Positions 26,216 through 35,201 of a DNA stretch of 64,000 bases are shown piece by piece. Origin of the DNA: VAZQ01 sp963841105 (GTDB lineage Bacteria > Pseudomonadota > Alphaproteobacteria > Rhizobiales > Xanthobacteraceae). The notes below the pieces were generated by a model. That model had not been told where the DNA came from. It saw only the letters and a list, made by a program, of their open reading frames with translations, and made no database searches. The stretch is taken from NCBI GenBank assembly GCA_963841105.1, contig CAWJCB010000001.1, positions 310,001 through 374,000 of the forward strand, read 5' to 3'. The stretch's first letter is position 1. Each line of letters begins with the position of its first letter. The position numbers were made by a program, and so were the translations under genes.

Positions 26216-27208
26216 ATGGAGGTTGGATTCTTCTTTTGGCCCTTTACGCGGGAACTCTGTGAAAAGCTCGCGGAGCGAGCAGATCGCTATGGCTATGCCA
26301 TGATCGGCATCGCTGACACCCCGGGAAACGCGATGGACCCCTGGGTCTCGGCGGCGGTTGTTGCGCTGGCCTCGCGGCGGACGCGGATCGCGCTATGCGT
26401 CACCAACCTCCTGACGCGCCATCCAGCGGTGAGCGCCGCGGCTATCGCGTCGCTGGATCAGATATCGGGTGGCCGCGCCGTGCTCGGCATCGGCGCCGGT
26501 CATAGCGGCACCAGGAACCTCGGACTGCCGCACGCCAATGCGAGCGATCTCGCGAATGGGGTGACGTTCATCAAGACGCTGCTGCGCGGCGAGCCGGCAA
26601 GCCTCGGTGCGACGAAAGCGCATCTACCCTGGATCAAGCGGGCGCCTCCGGTGTTTCTCGCCGCCTCACATCCCGGGCCGCTGCGGGCAGCCGGACGCAC
26701 CGCGGATGGCGTGTTCGCCAATTTCGGACTGGGCGCTGAGAACATCCGTAGTTCGGAAGGCTACATCAGCGAGGCCCTCAAGGCAGCCGACCGCGATCCT
26801 GATCACGTTGAGATTTGGCAAATTGCAGCGCTGGACTGCAGCGAGCGCAGAGATTTGGCGCGAAGCAAGGTCGGCGCGATGCTCGCCTTTCTCGCCGGCT
26901 ACATCATTGGGGACAAAAATCTGGAAAAGCGCGGCGTTCCGGAGGCACTGCGCGAGCCGCTTCTTGAGCTGCGGCGGCGCTACAGCACCCGGCCGGGTGA
27001 AGCGGATATCAAGCTCGTTCAGGAGCTCGGCCTGTTCGACTATTTGTCGCGACGCCTGGCGATCTGCGGCAATCCGCAGGATTGTCTGGCCCAGGCGCTC
27101 GCTGCCAAGTCCGCGGGAGCCAAGCGGCTGATGCTCACAGTGAGTCTCGCATCAGACCCGGTGCGCACCGTCGAACTGTTCGGCGAGCATGTGCTGCCAA
27201 AGCTTTAG
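26216..27208 (+). CDS. LLM-class flavin-dependent oxidoreductase
   Basis: This 330-residue luciferase-like TIM-barrel protein shows RTRIALCVTNLLTRHPAVSA, SLDQISGGRAVLGIGAGHSG and PPVFLAASHPGPLRAAGRTADGVF, the pattern of F420/FMN enzymes such as methylene-H4MPT reductase and alkane monooxygenases. It lies 23 bases behind the second permease with a GGAAGAGAG site, so it is probably co-transcribed with the importer. A flavin monooxygenase next to a sulfonate-type importer recalls SsuD, but it is not a close SsuD match by eye, and the substrate is open. Confidence 0.82.
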   Translation: MEVGFFFWPFTRELCEKLAERADRYGYAMIGIADTPGNAMDPWVSAAVVALASRRTRIALCVTNLLTRHPAVSAAAIASLDQISGGRAVLGIGAGHSGTRNLGLPHANASDLANGVTFIKTLLRGEPASLGATKAHLPWIKRAPPVFLAASHPGPLRAAGRTADGVFANFGLGAENIRSSEGYISEALKAADRDPDHVEIWQIAALDCSERRDLARSKVGAMLAFLAGYIIGDKNLEKRGVPEALREPLLELRRRYSTRPGEADIKLVQELGLFDYLSRRLAICGNPQDCLAQALAAKSAGAKRLMLTVSLASDPVRTVELFGEHVLPKL

Positions 27209-27257
27209 TTTTCCTCCAGGCGTCGAAGCTGGCCGCGTTGCACGAGAGAAAAATTTT

Positions 27258-28151
27258 ATGCCTGAGATCGAAGTTACGGGCGCCAAGCTTTACTGCGAAG
27301 TTTCCGGCTCCGGAGAGCCGATCCTGCTGATCCCTGGCCTTGGCATGGATCACACCTGCTATCGGCTGGGAGTGCCACACCTGGCACAGCGCCTGCAGGC
27401 TTTTGCAGTTGATCCGCGCGGCATCGGGCGTTCGACGAAATCACCTCCCCCCTACGCCGTCGAAGCCTGGGCCGATGACTTTGCCGTGCTGATCGACAAG
27501 CTGGGGTTTGGGCCAATCCACGTCCTCGGCTCCTCGCTCGGCGGAGCAATGGCACTCGCCTTGGCGCAGCGCCATCCCAGAAAATTGAAGTCGTTGATCG
27601 TGGTCGGCGGCTTCAGCGAGCTTGATCGCGCAACCGAGCTGAATTTCCGTCTACGCCTGCGCCTGATTCAGAAACTTGGAATGAGCGAGGAGGTCGCGGA
27701 CTACATGGGTTTGTGGACTCTCACCCGCAAATTCATCAATTCGGACGCGGGCTACGCGACCATGCGCGCCAATCAGACGAACATCCGTGCAAACTCAGCG
27801 GCGATGTACAGCGCATTCGTGGAGGCGCTGCTGGCGTGGGGGCGTTGCCAGGCCGGCCAGGAGCACGAGCCCAAATTCACCACCTTGCTTGATTCACTCA
27901 GGTTGCCGACCCTGGTCGTCACATCCGACAACGATCATCTCATTCCAAAGGAACTGAGCGATCTGATCGCGGCGCGCATTTCCGGCGCGAAACTCGTCGT
28001 GATGCCCGGCGCTGGGCACATTCCCTTCATGGAGCAACCCGCGGAAGTCGTTCGCCTCGTCCTCGGCTTTATCGCGAGCCTTGAGCGGCGCCCAGCGCCC
28101 GGCCGAACTGAGAAAACGTCACTGCCGCGCGCCCCCAACGCGCGGCAGTGA
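27258..28151 (+). CDS. alpha/beta hydrolase
   Basis: The product has 297 residues from ATG 27258 (an upstream frame to 27189 overlaps the previous gene and is not needed). Catalytic triad: nucleophile Ser93 in GSSLGG, Asp in VTSDNDHLIP, His in GAGHIPFMEQP; oxyanion strand ILLIPGLGMDH. It resembles enol-lactone and epoxide-type hydrolases (PcaD-like). It ends the importer-LLM operon, and its last codons sit in a 14-bp hairpin. Confidence 0.87.
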   Translation: MPEIEVTGAKLYCEVSGSGEPILLIPGLGMDHTCYRLGVPHLAQRLQAFAVDPRGIGRSTKSPPPYAVEAWADDFAVLIDKLGFGPIHVLGSSLGGAMALALAQRHPRKLKSLIVVGGFSELDRATELNFRLRLRLIQKLGMSEEVADYMGLWTLTRKFINSDAGYATMRANQTNIRANSAAMYSAFVEALLAWGRCQAGQEHEPKFTTLLDSLRLPTLVVTSDNDHLIPKELSDLIAARISGAKLVVMPGAGHIPFMEQPAEVVRLVLGFIASLERRPAPGRTEKTSLPRAPNARQ

Positions 28152-28152
28152 C
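28118..28152. terminator. perfect 14-bp hairpin over the hydrolase stop codon, probable bidirectional terminator
   Basis: Arms 28118-28131 (gtcactgccgcgcg) and 28139-28152 are exact reverse complements around a seven-base loop (cccccaa). The TGA at 28149-28151 is inside the right arm. Convergent genes lie on both sides, which fits a shared transcript end, although no strong T run follows on either strand. Confidence 0.65.
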
Positions 28153-28179
28153 TTCCCCCGACCGGCCCGCCTGAAATCT

Positions 28180-28479
28180 TCAGCGTGTCTGATCTGATCG
28201 CGAAGCCGACGGCCGAAGGGCGGTCAGCGCGCCTGTTGCAGACAGCAGCAATGCCAGCAGCACTGCAACCGCCAACGAGCCGCCGCTTCCCTTCGCGACG
28301 CCAGCCATAACGTCGGCGCGAGCGATCCCGAACGATACCGCGGTGACAGCTACCGCGGTCGAGAGGGCGAGCGCAGCGGTGGTGATCAGCTCAACAAAGG
28401 CGGTGGAGCGGTGCCTGCCGGCGTAAACCTGCCGGAGCTCGTGCTCCGCGCCGTTACAAGGAGTGATGTTTCTGGACAT
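28180..28479 (-). CDS. hypothetical small membrane protein (99 aa)
   Basis: The product has two hydrophobic stretches (residues about 29-50 and 67-87) separated by a short polar segment, with a basic end. I recognise no family. The region just upstream (28480-28663) contains no gene; it is AT-richer than the neighbourhood (ttttatgttttgggttaacgaag) and may hold its promoter. The protein could be a small inner-membrane protein. Confidence 0.5.
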   Translation of the reverse strand: MSRNITPCNGAEHELRQVYAGRHRSTAFVELITTAALALSTAVAVTAVSFGIARADVMAGVAKGSGGSLAVAVLLALLLSATGALTALRPSASRSDQTR

Positions 28480-28663
28480 GACGGGGTTCCGCGAATCAGT
28501 TTCCGATTTCGTTGAGAGATTCGCGGGCGATGCCGGCGCGTATCCGGCCGGACTAAGGCGAAGCCTTTGGAGAATAAGGGCAATTTTATGTTTTGGGTTA
28601 ACGAAGGGTTAACGCCAATAATTTTGTCGCTGACTGTGGCCTGATCGCCACAGACGGCGCAGA

Positions 28664-29296
28664 TCATCCCGCTGCGAGCGCGTCCACCGGCTGCCAATCC
28701 ATCGGGACGTGGTCCGGCTGGTCCTGCACGCGGGCGAGCCAACCCCCGATCGCCGGAAACGGCGCGAGGTCGAAATCGCACTCATGCGCGAGATGGGTAT
28801 AGGCGTAGAGCGCGAGATCAGCGACCGTGTAGCGGTTGGCGGCAAAATAGCGGTGATGCTCGAGGTGATTTTCCATCACGCGGAGCGATCGATTGCCTTC
28901 CTCCATCCAGTCCTCGAGGGCATGCTGCTGCAGGTCACGGCCGCCTTTGACCAAAGACAGCCAGAAATAAGCGGAGCCGATATTGGGCTCGATGCTGTGC
29001 TGCTCGAAAAACATCCATTGCAGCGCTTCGGCGCGTTCGATCCGGTTGTCGGGCCGCAACGGTGATCCCCTCGCCAAGTGCCAGAGGATGGCGTTTGATT
29101 CTGCGAGGTAGCGCCCCGGCGCGGCTTCCAGCAGAGGCACCTGTCCGTTCGGGTTCTTGGCCAGAAATTCCGGGGTGCGGCTCTCGCCCTTGAGGATGTC
29201 CACTTCGACCAGCCGATAGGGAAGACGCAACTGCGCCAGCGCAAGCCGCACCTTGTAGCTATTGCCCGATCGCTTCATAGAGTAGAGCGTGTACAT
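28664..29296 (-). CDS. glutathione S-transferase family protein
   Basis: The 210-residue product has an N-terminal thioredoxin-like domain (residues 1-80: YSMKRSGNSYKVRLALA, PNGQVPLLE, LAESNAILWHLA with the conserved ESxAI glutathione-binding turn) and an all-helical C-terminal domain with FAANRYTVADLALYAY, the N-capping box of the family. It is a cytosolic enzyme of detoxification or stress response; the class cannot be fixed by eye. The gene stands alone. Confidence 0.88.
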   Translation of the reverse strand: MYTLYSMKRSGNSYKVRLALAQLRLPYRLVEVDILKGESRTPEFLAKNPNGQVPLLEAAPGRYLAESNAILWHLARGSPLRPDNRIERAEALQWMFFEQHSIEPNIGSAYFWLSLVKGGRDLQQHALEDWMEEGNRSLRVMENHLEHHRYFAANRYTVADLALYAYTHLAHECDFDLAPFPAIGGWLARVQDQPDHVPMDWQPVDALAAG

Positions 29297-29535
29297 CGAA
29301 GTTCGCTACCACCAAAGTTGTCGGCAAGTCTCGTACCTACGAGCCTCGTATAGGCGATGAGCGCGGCGATGTCATGACAGAGTGACGGCGAGGCGAGGAT
29401 TGTGCACCACCACAGAGCTTGCTCGCCCCAGGTTCATGCTGTTCCGCGCGTCTCGCGAGAAAAATTATTTTTTTCGTTACGCTGCAATGCGCCCTCTGCG
29501 CTGCTGCATGAACGCGCGCGGTTGGGTCAGGCGGC

Positions 29536-30501
29536 TCAGCGGACTTGCCGCAAGGCGCCGGCGGCGTCCTGCGCATTTTCCGTCGCGCGCATGGGCAACT
29601 GCCCCGTAACATAATCAGCCGTCACCTGCGCAACATACAGCGATACGGCAGCAAGCCCGATACCCGCAATCACGTCGATGAAATAATGTGAGCCGTCGAT
29701 AGGTGTCGCAACCAGCATGGCCGCATTGAGAGCAACACATGCCCACCGCAGGATCGGTACAGGCCACAACGCCACAACGACGATGACCGCCAGCGCCGCG
29801 TGCAGACTTGGAAAGGTGATGATCCCTTCGGAGCCTACCGCCACCAAAAGCCGAAATGTTCCATCCCGAAGCCCATCAAAAATCGGCCAGCTCGTGCTCA
29901 CTGCCGGCAACAGCTGCCAATCCCCCGCCGCCAGCCCGTAATAGGGCCACGCTCCGGCTGCCGGAAGCACAGCCGATACCGCGATGGAGATCAACACGGC
30001 AAAAAAGAACGCGAGCGTGTAGACCCTGAGCCAAAGAAGGCGTCCGGAAAAAGCAAGACACAGCACCACCGTGGTCATTTGCAGCGTGAGGCTCAGATAA
30101 ATCGCGCGCAGGACACCGTAGATGAGCGGTGACAGGTTCATCCATGCGAGCAAACCCTTCCAATCGAGCCCGAGCATGCGATCGATCGCGCCGAGCCCAT
30201 GGTCCCAGAGGGGGAGATTCGCGCTTGCGGCAATGTAGGAGAGCGGAGCGCCGACAGCGGCGAAGGCGATGACTTGCGCTGAGCTCATCAACCCTGATGC
30301 AAGGCGCGGATCAGTGCGCCAGCGCGAGTAGAAAAATGCCAACGCGAGGAGAATGGCGCACGCCGAGGCCGGCGGAGCAAAGGTCTCCCACACAATATGG
30401 AAGTTGCTCACGGCCGGAGCAGCCGCCACGACGGCGGCTACGATCGCCACGATTGCCCAGATCAGGCGATCGAGCCGAAATAGGGCGACGTCGCGCTGCA
30501 T
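29536..30501 (-). CDS. PAP2-superfamily (PAP2_3-like) membrane phosphatase/transferase
   Basis: This 321-residue multi-span membrane protein carries the two PAP2 active-site segments ITFPSLHAALAVIV (with Ser-x-His) and PIDGSHYFIDVIAGIG (His and Asp). The first, Lys/Arg-containing, PAP2 motif is not obvious, as in the PAP2_3 branch that includes inositol-phosphoceramide synthase relatives. It probably acts on lipid phosphates at the periplasmic side of the inner membrane. The gap 29297-29535 before it holds no gene that I can see. Confidence 0.8.
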   Translation of the reverse strand: MQRDVALFRLDRLIWAIVAIVAAVVAAAPAVSNFHIVWETFAPPASACAILLALAFFYSRWRTDPRLASGLMSSAQVIAFAAVGAPLSYIAASANLPLWDHGLGAIDRMLGLDWKGLLAWMNLSPLIYGVLRAIYLSLTLQMTTVVLCLAFSGRLLWLRVYTLAFFFAVLISIAVSAVLPAAGAWPYYGLAAGDWQLLPAVSTSWPIFDGLRDGTFRLLVAVGSEGIITFPSLHAALAVIVVVALWPVPILRWACVALNAAMLVATPIDGSHYFIDVIAGIGLAAVSLYVAQVTADYVTGQLPMRATENAQDAAGALRQVR

Positions 30502-30655
30502 CGTGTCCTAAGTCTAGGTGTTGCCCCAGGTTACCAGCGCTAACAGGCTTGCCTTGCCGGCGCGTTAATTGTGGGCGCGGCGGCGCTTGCGCCTTGAAGT
30601 AGGCATAGGCGCCCATTAGGAAGCTTCGGCTCGGCCGGGAAATGCGGAGGTTGAC

Positions 30656-31861
30656 ATGATCCAGCTGGCGCAGGCCCTTAAGCGCATCAAGCCGTCCGCC
30701 ACGATTGCGGTCACGGACAAGGCGCGGGCGCTCAAAGCCGCTGGCCGCGACGTCATCGGCCTTGGAGCGGGGGAACCCGACTTCGACACTCCCGAGAACA
30801 TCAAGCGCGCCGCGATCAAGGCGATCGAAGGCGGCAAGGCCGCCAAATATACGGCGGTCGATGGCATCCCGGAGCTCAAGGCGGCGATTGCGCGCAAGTT
30901 CAAGCGCGAGAATGGCCTCGACTACACGCCGAGCCAGATCATTGTCGGGACTGGGGGCAAGCAGGTCCTCTACAACGCCTTTGTGGCCACCCTCGATCCC
31001 GGCGACGAAGTCGTCATCGCGGCTCCCTACTGGGTGAGCTATCCCGACATGGTGATGCTCGCTGGTGGCAACCCTGTGGAGGTGCCGACCACGCTGGTCT
31101 CCGGCTTCAAGATGACGCCGGAGGCGCTCGACAGGGCAATCACGCCGAAGACGAAATGGGTGTTGCTCAATTCGCCGTCGAATCCGACCGGCGCCGCTTA
31201 CACACGCACAGAGCTGAAGAAGCTGACGGAGGTTCTGGTGCGCCATCGCCACGTCATGGTGATGACGGACGACATGTACGAGCATCTCGTCTATGACGAT
31301 TTCGAGTTCGCGACGCCGGCGCAGATCGAGCCCAGCCTCTATGATCGCACGCTCACGGTGAACGGACTATCGAAAACCTATTGCATGACCGGCTGGCGCA
31401 TCGGCTATGCCGGCGGCCCGGAGGCGCTGATCAAGGCGATGGCCATGATCCAATCGCAGTCGACCTCGAACCCAACTGCGGTCTCGCAGTGGGCTTCGGT
31501 GGAAGCCCTCGACGGACCGCAGGATTTCATCGACAAGCACAACGCGATCTTCAAGGAACGGCGCGATCTCTGCGTCTCCATGCTCAATCAGGCGCGCGGG
31601 ATCAAGTGCCCGAAACCGGAAGGCGCATTCTACGTCTTTCCGTCCTGCGCCGGCACCATCGGGAGGACCGCCCCAACCGGGCGGGAGTTGCGCAGCGATG
31701 GGGACTTCGTGACCGAGCTGTTGGAGGCTGAAGGCGTCGCGGTCGTGCAAGGCACACCCTTCGGCTTCGGCCCGGCATTTCGGATTTCCTACGCCACGAA
31801 AACAGACGACGTGGAGGAAGCCTGCCGCCGCATCCAGCGCTTTTGCGGCAATTTGAAATAG
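30656..31861 (+). CDS. class I/II pyridoxal-phosphate aminotransferase (aspartate/prephenate aminotransferase type)
   Basis: The product has 401 residues. PLP-binding marks: GAGEPDFDTP at the N-terminus, APYWVSYPDMV, NSPSNPTGAAY, DDMYEHLVYD, and the Schiff-base Lys in NGLSKTYCMTGWRIGY; the C-terminal substrate Arg is in FRISYATKTDD. This is the subgroup Ib aspartate aminotransferase typical of rhizobia, which often also transaminates prephenate. It has its own upstream gap of about 150 bases and is followed by the EF-G paralogue. Confidence 0.9.
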   Translation: MIQLAQALKRIKPSATIAVTDKARALKAAGRDVIGLGAGEPDFDTPENIKRAAIKAIEGGKAAKYTAVDGIPELKAAIARKFKRENGLDYTPSQIIVGTGGKQVLYNAFVATLDPGDEVVIAAPYWVSYPDMVMLAGGNPVEVPTTLVSGFKMTPEALDRAITPKTKWVLLNSPSNPTGAAYTRTELKKLTEVLVRHRHVMVMTDDMYEHLVYDDFEFATPAQIEPSLYDRTLTVNGLSKTYCMTGWRIGYAGGPEALIKAMAMIQSQSTSNPTAVSQWASVEALDGPQDFIDKHNAIFKERRDLCVSMLNQARGIKCPKPEGAFYVFPSCAGTIGRTAPTGRELRSDGDFVTELLEAEGVAVVQGTPFGFGPAFRISYATKTDDVEEACRRIQRFCGNLK

Positions 31862-31981
31862 CCTCTTGGGCGAAGAGGCGCTCGCGCCAAGCGGGTGCCT
31901 CTTGCCAATCCCCCCTCCCTCCTGAAACGATGGAGCCAACGGTCCCGAAGCGGGCCACATCTCCATTCGTTCGGAGGCGAT

Positions 31982-34035
31982 ATGGCACAGAATGGCACTC
32001 GAGCCACGGGCCCCCGGTGCATCGCGCTGGTAGGCCCGTTCCAGAGCGGCAAGACCACCTTGCTGGAGGCGATTCTTGCGCGCACCGGCGCCATCCAGCG
32101 GCAGGGGACGGTAGAGGCTGGCAACACGGTAGGGGATGCCGGGAAGGAGGCGCGCTATCATAAAATGAGCGTCGAGGTCTCAGTCGCCGGCACGCATTTC
32201 ATGGGCGATGATTACACCTTCATTGATTGTCCAGGCTCGATCGAATTTGTGCACGAGATGCGCGCGGCGCTTCCCGCCGTCGATGCCGCTGTGGTCGTCT
32301 GTGAGCTCGATGAGAAGAAAGTCCCGCAGCTGCAGCTTATTCTGCGCGAGCTTGAGGAACAGAAAATTCCGCGCTTCTTGTTTCTCAACAAGATCGATAA
32401 GGCGGACGCGACCATTCACGAGGTGCTCACGGTTTTGCAGCCCGCGTCACGCAGCAAGCTGCTGCTGCGGCAGATTCCCACCTTTTCCGGTGAAACGATC
32501 AGCGGGTTTGTCGACCTCGCGCTGGAGCGGGCGTTCGTTTACCGCGAGCACGCGCGATCTGAGGTCGTCCCGCTCGAAGGCGATATGCTCGATCGCGAAA
32601 AGACCGCGCGCTTCTCCATGCTGGAGACGCTCGCCGACCATGACGATCAGCTCATGGAGCAGCTGCTTGAAGAACATCCAGCCGCCGCGCGACAAGGTCT
32701 TTGACGATCTTTCCAAGGAGTTGCGCGACGGCTTGGTATGTCCAGTGCTGCTCGGTGCGGCAGGACGCACGAATGGCGTGTTGCGGCTGATGAAGGCGCT
32801 ACGCCACGAAACGCCGGGTGTGGCAGATACCGTCAGGCGCCTGGGCATAAAGGCGGGCAACGACGCCGTCGTCTACGTGATGAAGACGCTGCACACGGCG
32901 CACGGCGGCAAGATGTCGATCGTCCGCGTCCTCAATGGTCAGGTCAGCGACAGCACGACGTTCGTCACGCCCGAGCGCGACGCCGGCCGGGTCGCCGGCG
33001 TGTTCAAGCTTTTTGGCCAGAGCACCGAAAAGCGGGGACCCGCGAAGGCTGGCGAAACAGTGGCGTCTCGGCAAGCTCGATCACGCCAATACCGGCGACA
33101 CGCTCACTGCCGGGAAGCAGGCGCACCCGCCGCTTGCGACGGTTCGGCCGTATCCGCCTGTCCTCGCCACGGCGGTTGCCGCCAAGGAACGCAAGGACGA
33201 CGTGAAGCTTGGCCAGGCGCTGACAAGGCTTCTCGAAGAGGACCCCTCGATCACCGTCGTGCACAACGCCGAGGCGCATGAGGTCGTGCTCTGGGGACAG
33301 GGTGAGATGCAGCTGCGCGTCGCCACCGAGCGGCTGACCGACCGGTTCGGCGTCGCGACCGCCTCGCGCAAGCCGACGGTGGGGTACCGCGAGACCATCA
33401 AGAAAGGCATCGTGCAGCGCGGCCGGCACAGGAAGCAGTCAGGCGGTCACGGCCAGTACGGCGACGTGGTGCTCGACATCAAGCCGCTGCCGCGTGGCTC
33501 GGGTTTCACCTTCACGGAGGAGATCAAGGGCGGCGTGGTGCCGCGCAACTATATTCCATCGGTGGAGGAGGGCGTCATCGATGCCCTCAAGCATGGTCCG
33601 CTCGGATTTCCGGTCGTGGACGTCACCGCCAAGCTGATCGACGGCTCCTACCACACGGTCGACTCGTCCGACATGGCATTTCAGCTGGCCGGCCGCCTTG
33701 CCATTCACGACGGCCTGCCGCAGTGCCAGCCCGTGCTGCTCGAGCCCATATATCAGGTGGAGATCGTGTGCCCGTCGGAGGCAACCGCGAAAATGAATGC
33801 GCTGATGTCCGGCCGGCGCGGCCAGATTCTCGGCTTTGACACGCGCGAGGGTTGGGACGGGTGGGATGTGGTGCGGCTGCAGATGCCGGAGGCGGAAATC
33901 GGCGATTTGATCGTGGAGGTGCGGTCGGCCACCGCGGGGGTCGGCAGCTTTACATTCAAGTTCGATCACATGGCGGAGCTCTCTGGGCGCACCGCCGATC
34001 AGATTGTGGCGGCCAGAAAGGCCGCGGCAGCCTGA
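31982..34035 (+). CDS. EF-G paralogue (elongation factor G-like), two +1 shifts near 32672 and 33065
   Basis: Three frames join into one 683-residue EF-G-like protein: GTPase domain, then domains II-V (LGKLDHANTGDTL, GQGEMQLRV, SGGHGQYGDVVL, DTREGWDGWD). The extra bases are an A near 32671-32674 and a T near 33064-33067. The P-loop is GPFQSGKTT (18-26) rather than GHIDAGKTT, and the G3 motif reads DCPGS (82-86), so the catalytic His of DTPGH is Ser, as in the 'EF-G-like, PRK12740' group; G4 is NKID. The role is unclear; it is not the main translocase. Confidence 0.82.
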
Positions 34036-34202
34036 TTGCAGATGAATTTAACGCAATTGGCGCCCGCTCGTTACCTTCCGCAAAGGATGCCTGCGTTTTG
34101 GCTGCAAGCCATTAACGCCGGGCGTTGATTTCCCGCCATAGACTGCGCCGACTGGACCATCGCGGCGCGGCTGGGGTCGTGTTGTGCGTGTGCGGGCATT
34201 CC

Positions 34203-35030
34203 ATGCTGATGAATCTCCGCAAGCTGTTCTCGACAGTAGAGTGTGAGCCGGCGGAGAGCGACGGACCCGTGACACTCGCCGACGTGCTCGCTCGCGGCTG
34301 GCTCGAGCTTTTCTATCAGCCGAAAATCGAGCTCAGGAGCACGCGCATGGTTGGGGCGGAAGGGCTGGTGCGCGCCCGCCATCCGACCCGCGGACTGCTC
34401 GGCCCGGGCGCCTTCCTGCCCGGCGCAAGCGAGGCCGATATGCTGGCGCTGACCGAGCGGGTCATCATTTCTGCGCTCAAGGACTGGGAAGCGTGTGCAG
34501 CTCACGGGGTGTCATTGAAGCTCTCGGTAAACGTGCCGGTATCCGCGCTGGTGAAGCTGCCAATACCGGCGATCTTGCGGGAGGAGCGACCGCGTGCGCC
34601 GAATTGGCCGGGCATCATCATGGAGGTCACCGAAGATGAGATCATTCATGATCTCAAGATTGCGAACGAGGTCGCAGATGCGTTGCGCGGGTTCAATTGC
34701 ACTCTCGCCCTTGACGATTTCGGCGCCGGTTATTCCTCGCTCGCGCGGCTGCGGCAGCTTCCATTCAGCGAGCTCAAGATTGACCGCAGTTATGTCAGCA
34801 ATTGCCATATCGATCGGGTAAACGCCGGGCTGTGCGAGACAATCGTCGAGCTCGGACAGCGTTTCGGTCTCAAAACGGTCGCCGAGGGGATCGAGACAAC
34901 GCACGAAAGCCACAAGCTGCAAGCGATCGGCTGCCAGATCGGGCAGGGCTATCTGTTCGCAAAGCCTATGCCGAAGGCACAGTTGATCGGCATCATGCGC
35001 CGTCGACTGGCAGGGGCCGCGCGGATATGA
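34203..35030 (+). CDS. EAL-domain protein (putative c-di-GMP phosphodiesterase)
   Basis: The product has 275 residues from ATG 34203; a TTG at 34125 could add 26. The EAL domain covers most of it. Motif I is AEGLVR (EGL for EAL), followed by the metal and catalytic residues Asn in LSVNVP, Glu in MEVTEDE, the Asp pair in LDDFGAGYSS, Lys in LKIDRSYV, Glu in VAEGIET and Gln in QIGQGYLFAKP. With these kept, hydrolysis of c-di-GMP to pGpG is likely. No sensor or GGDEF domain is attached. Confidence 0.85.
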   Translation: MLMNLRKLFSTVECEPAESDGPVTLADVLARGWLELFYQPKIELRSTRMVGAEGLVRARHPTRGLLGPGAFLPGASEADMLALTERVIISALKDWEACAAHGVSLKLSVNVPVSALVKLPIPAILREERPRAPNWPGIIMEVTEDEIIHDLKIANEVADALRGFNCTLALDDFGAGYSSLARLRQLPFSELKIDRSYVSNCHIDRVNAGLCETIVELGQRFGLKTVAEGIETTHESHKLQAIGCQIGQGYLFAKPMPKAQLIGIMRRRLAGAARI

Positions 35031-35201
35031 TTCGGCTGCACAACACAGGCCCGCTTCAGCAATCGGCGGCGGCTATCCTTCGCGCCCGCCACCTGCGCGC
35101 ACGGGGTTTGCGCGATCACGGGCGGCTGGCGCAGCTGTGACTTGCCCCTGACGCTGGACCGGCCTAATGCGACATTGGGAGAGAAATCCGGAGGTTGTGC
35201 C

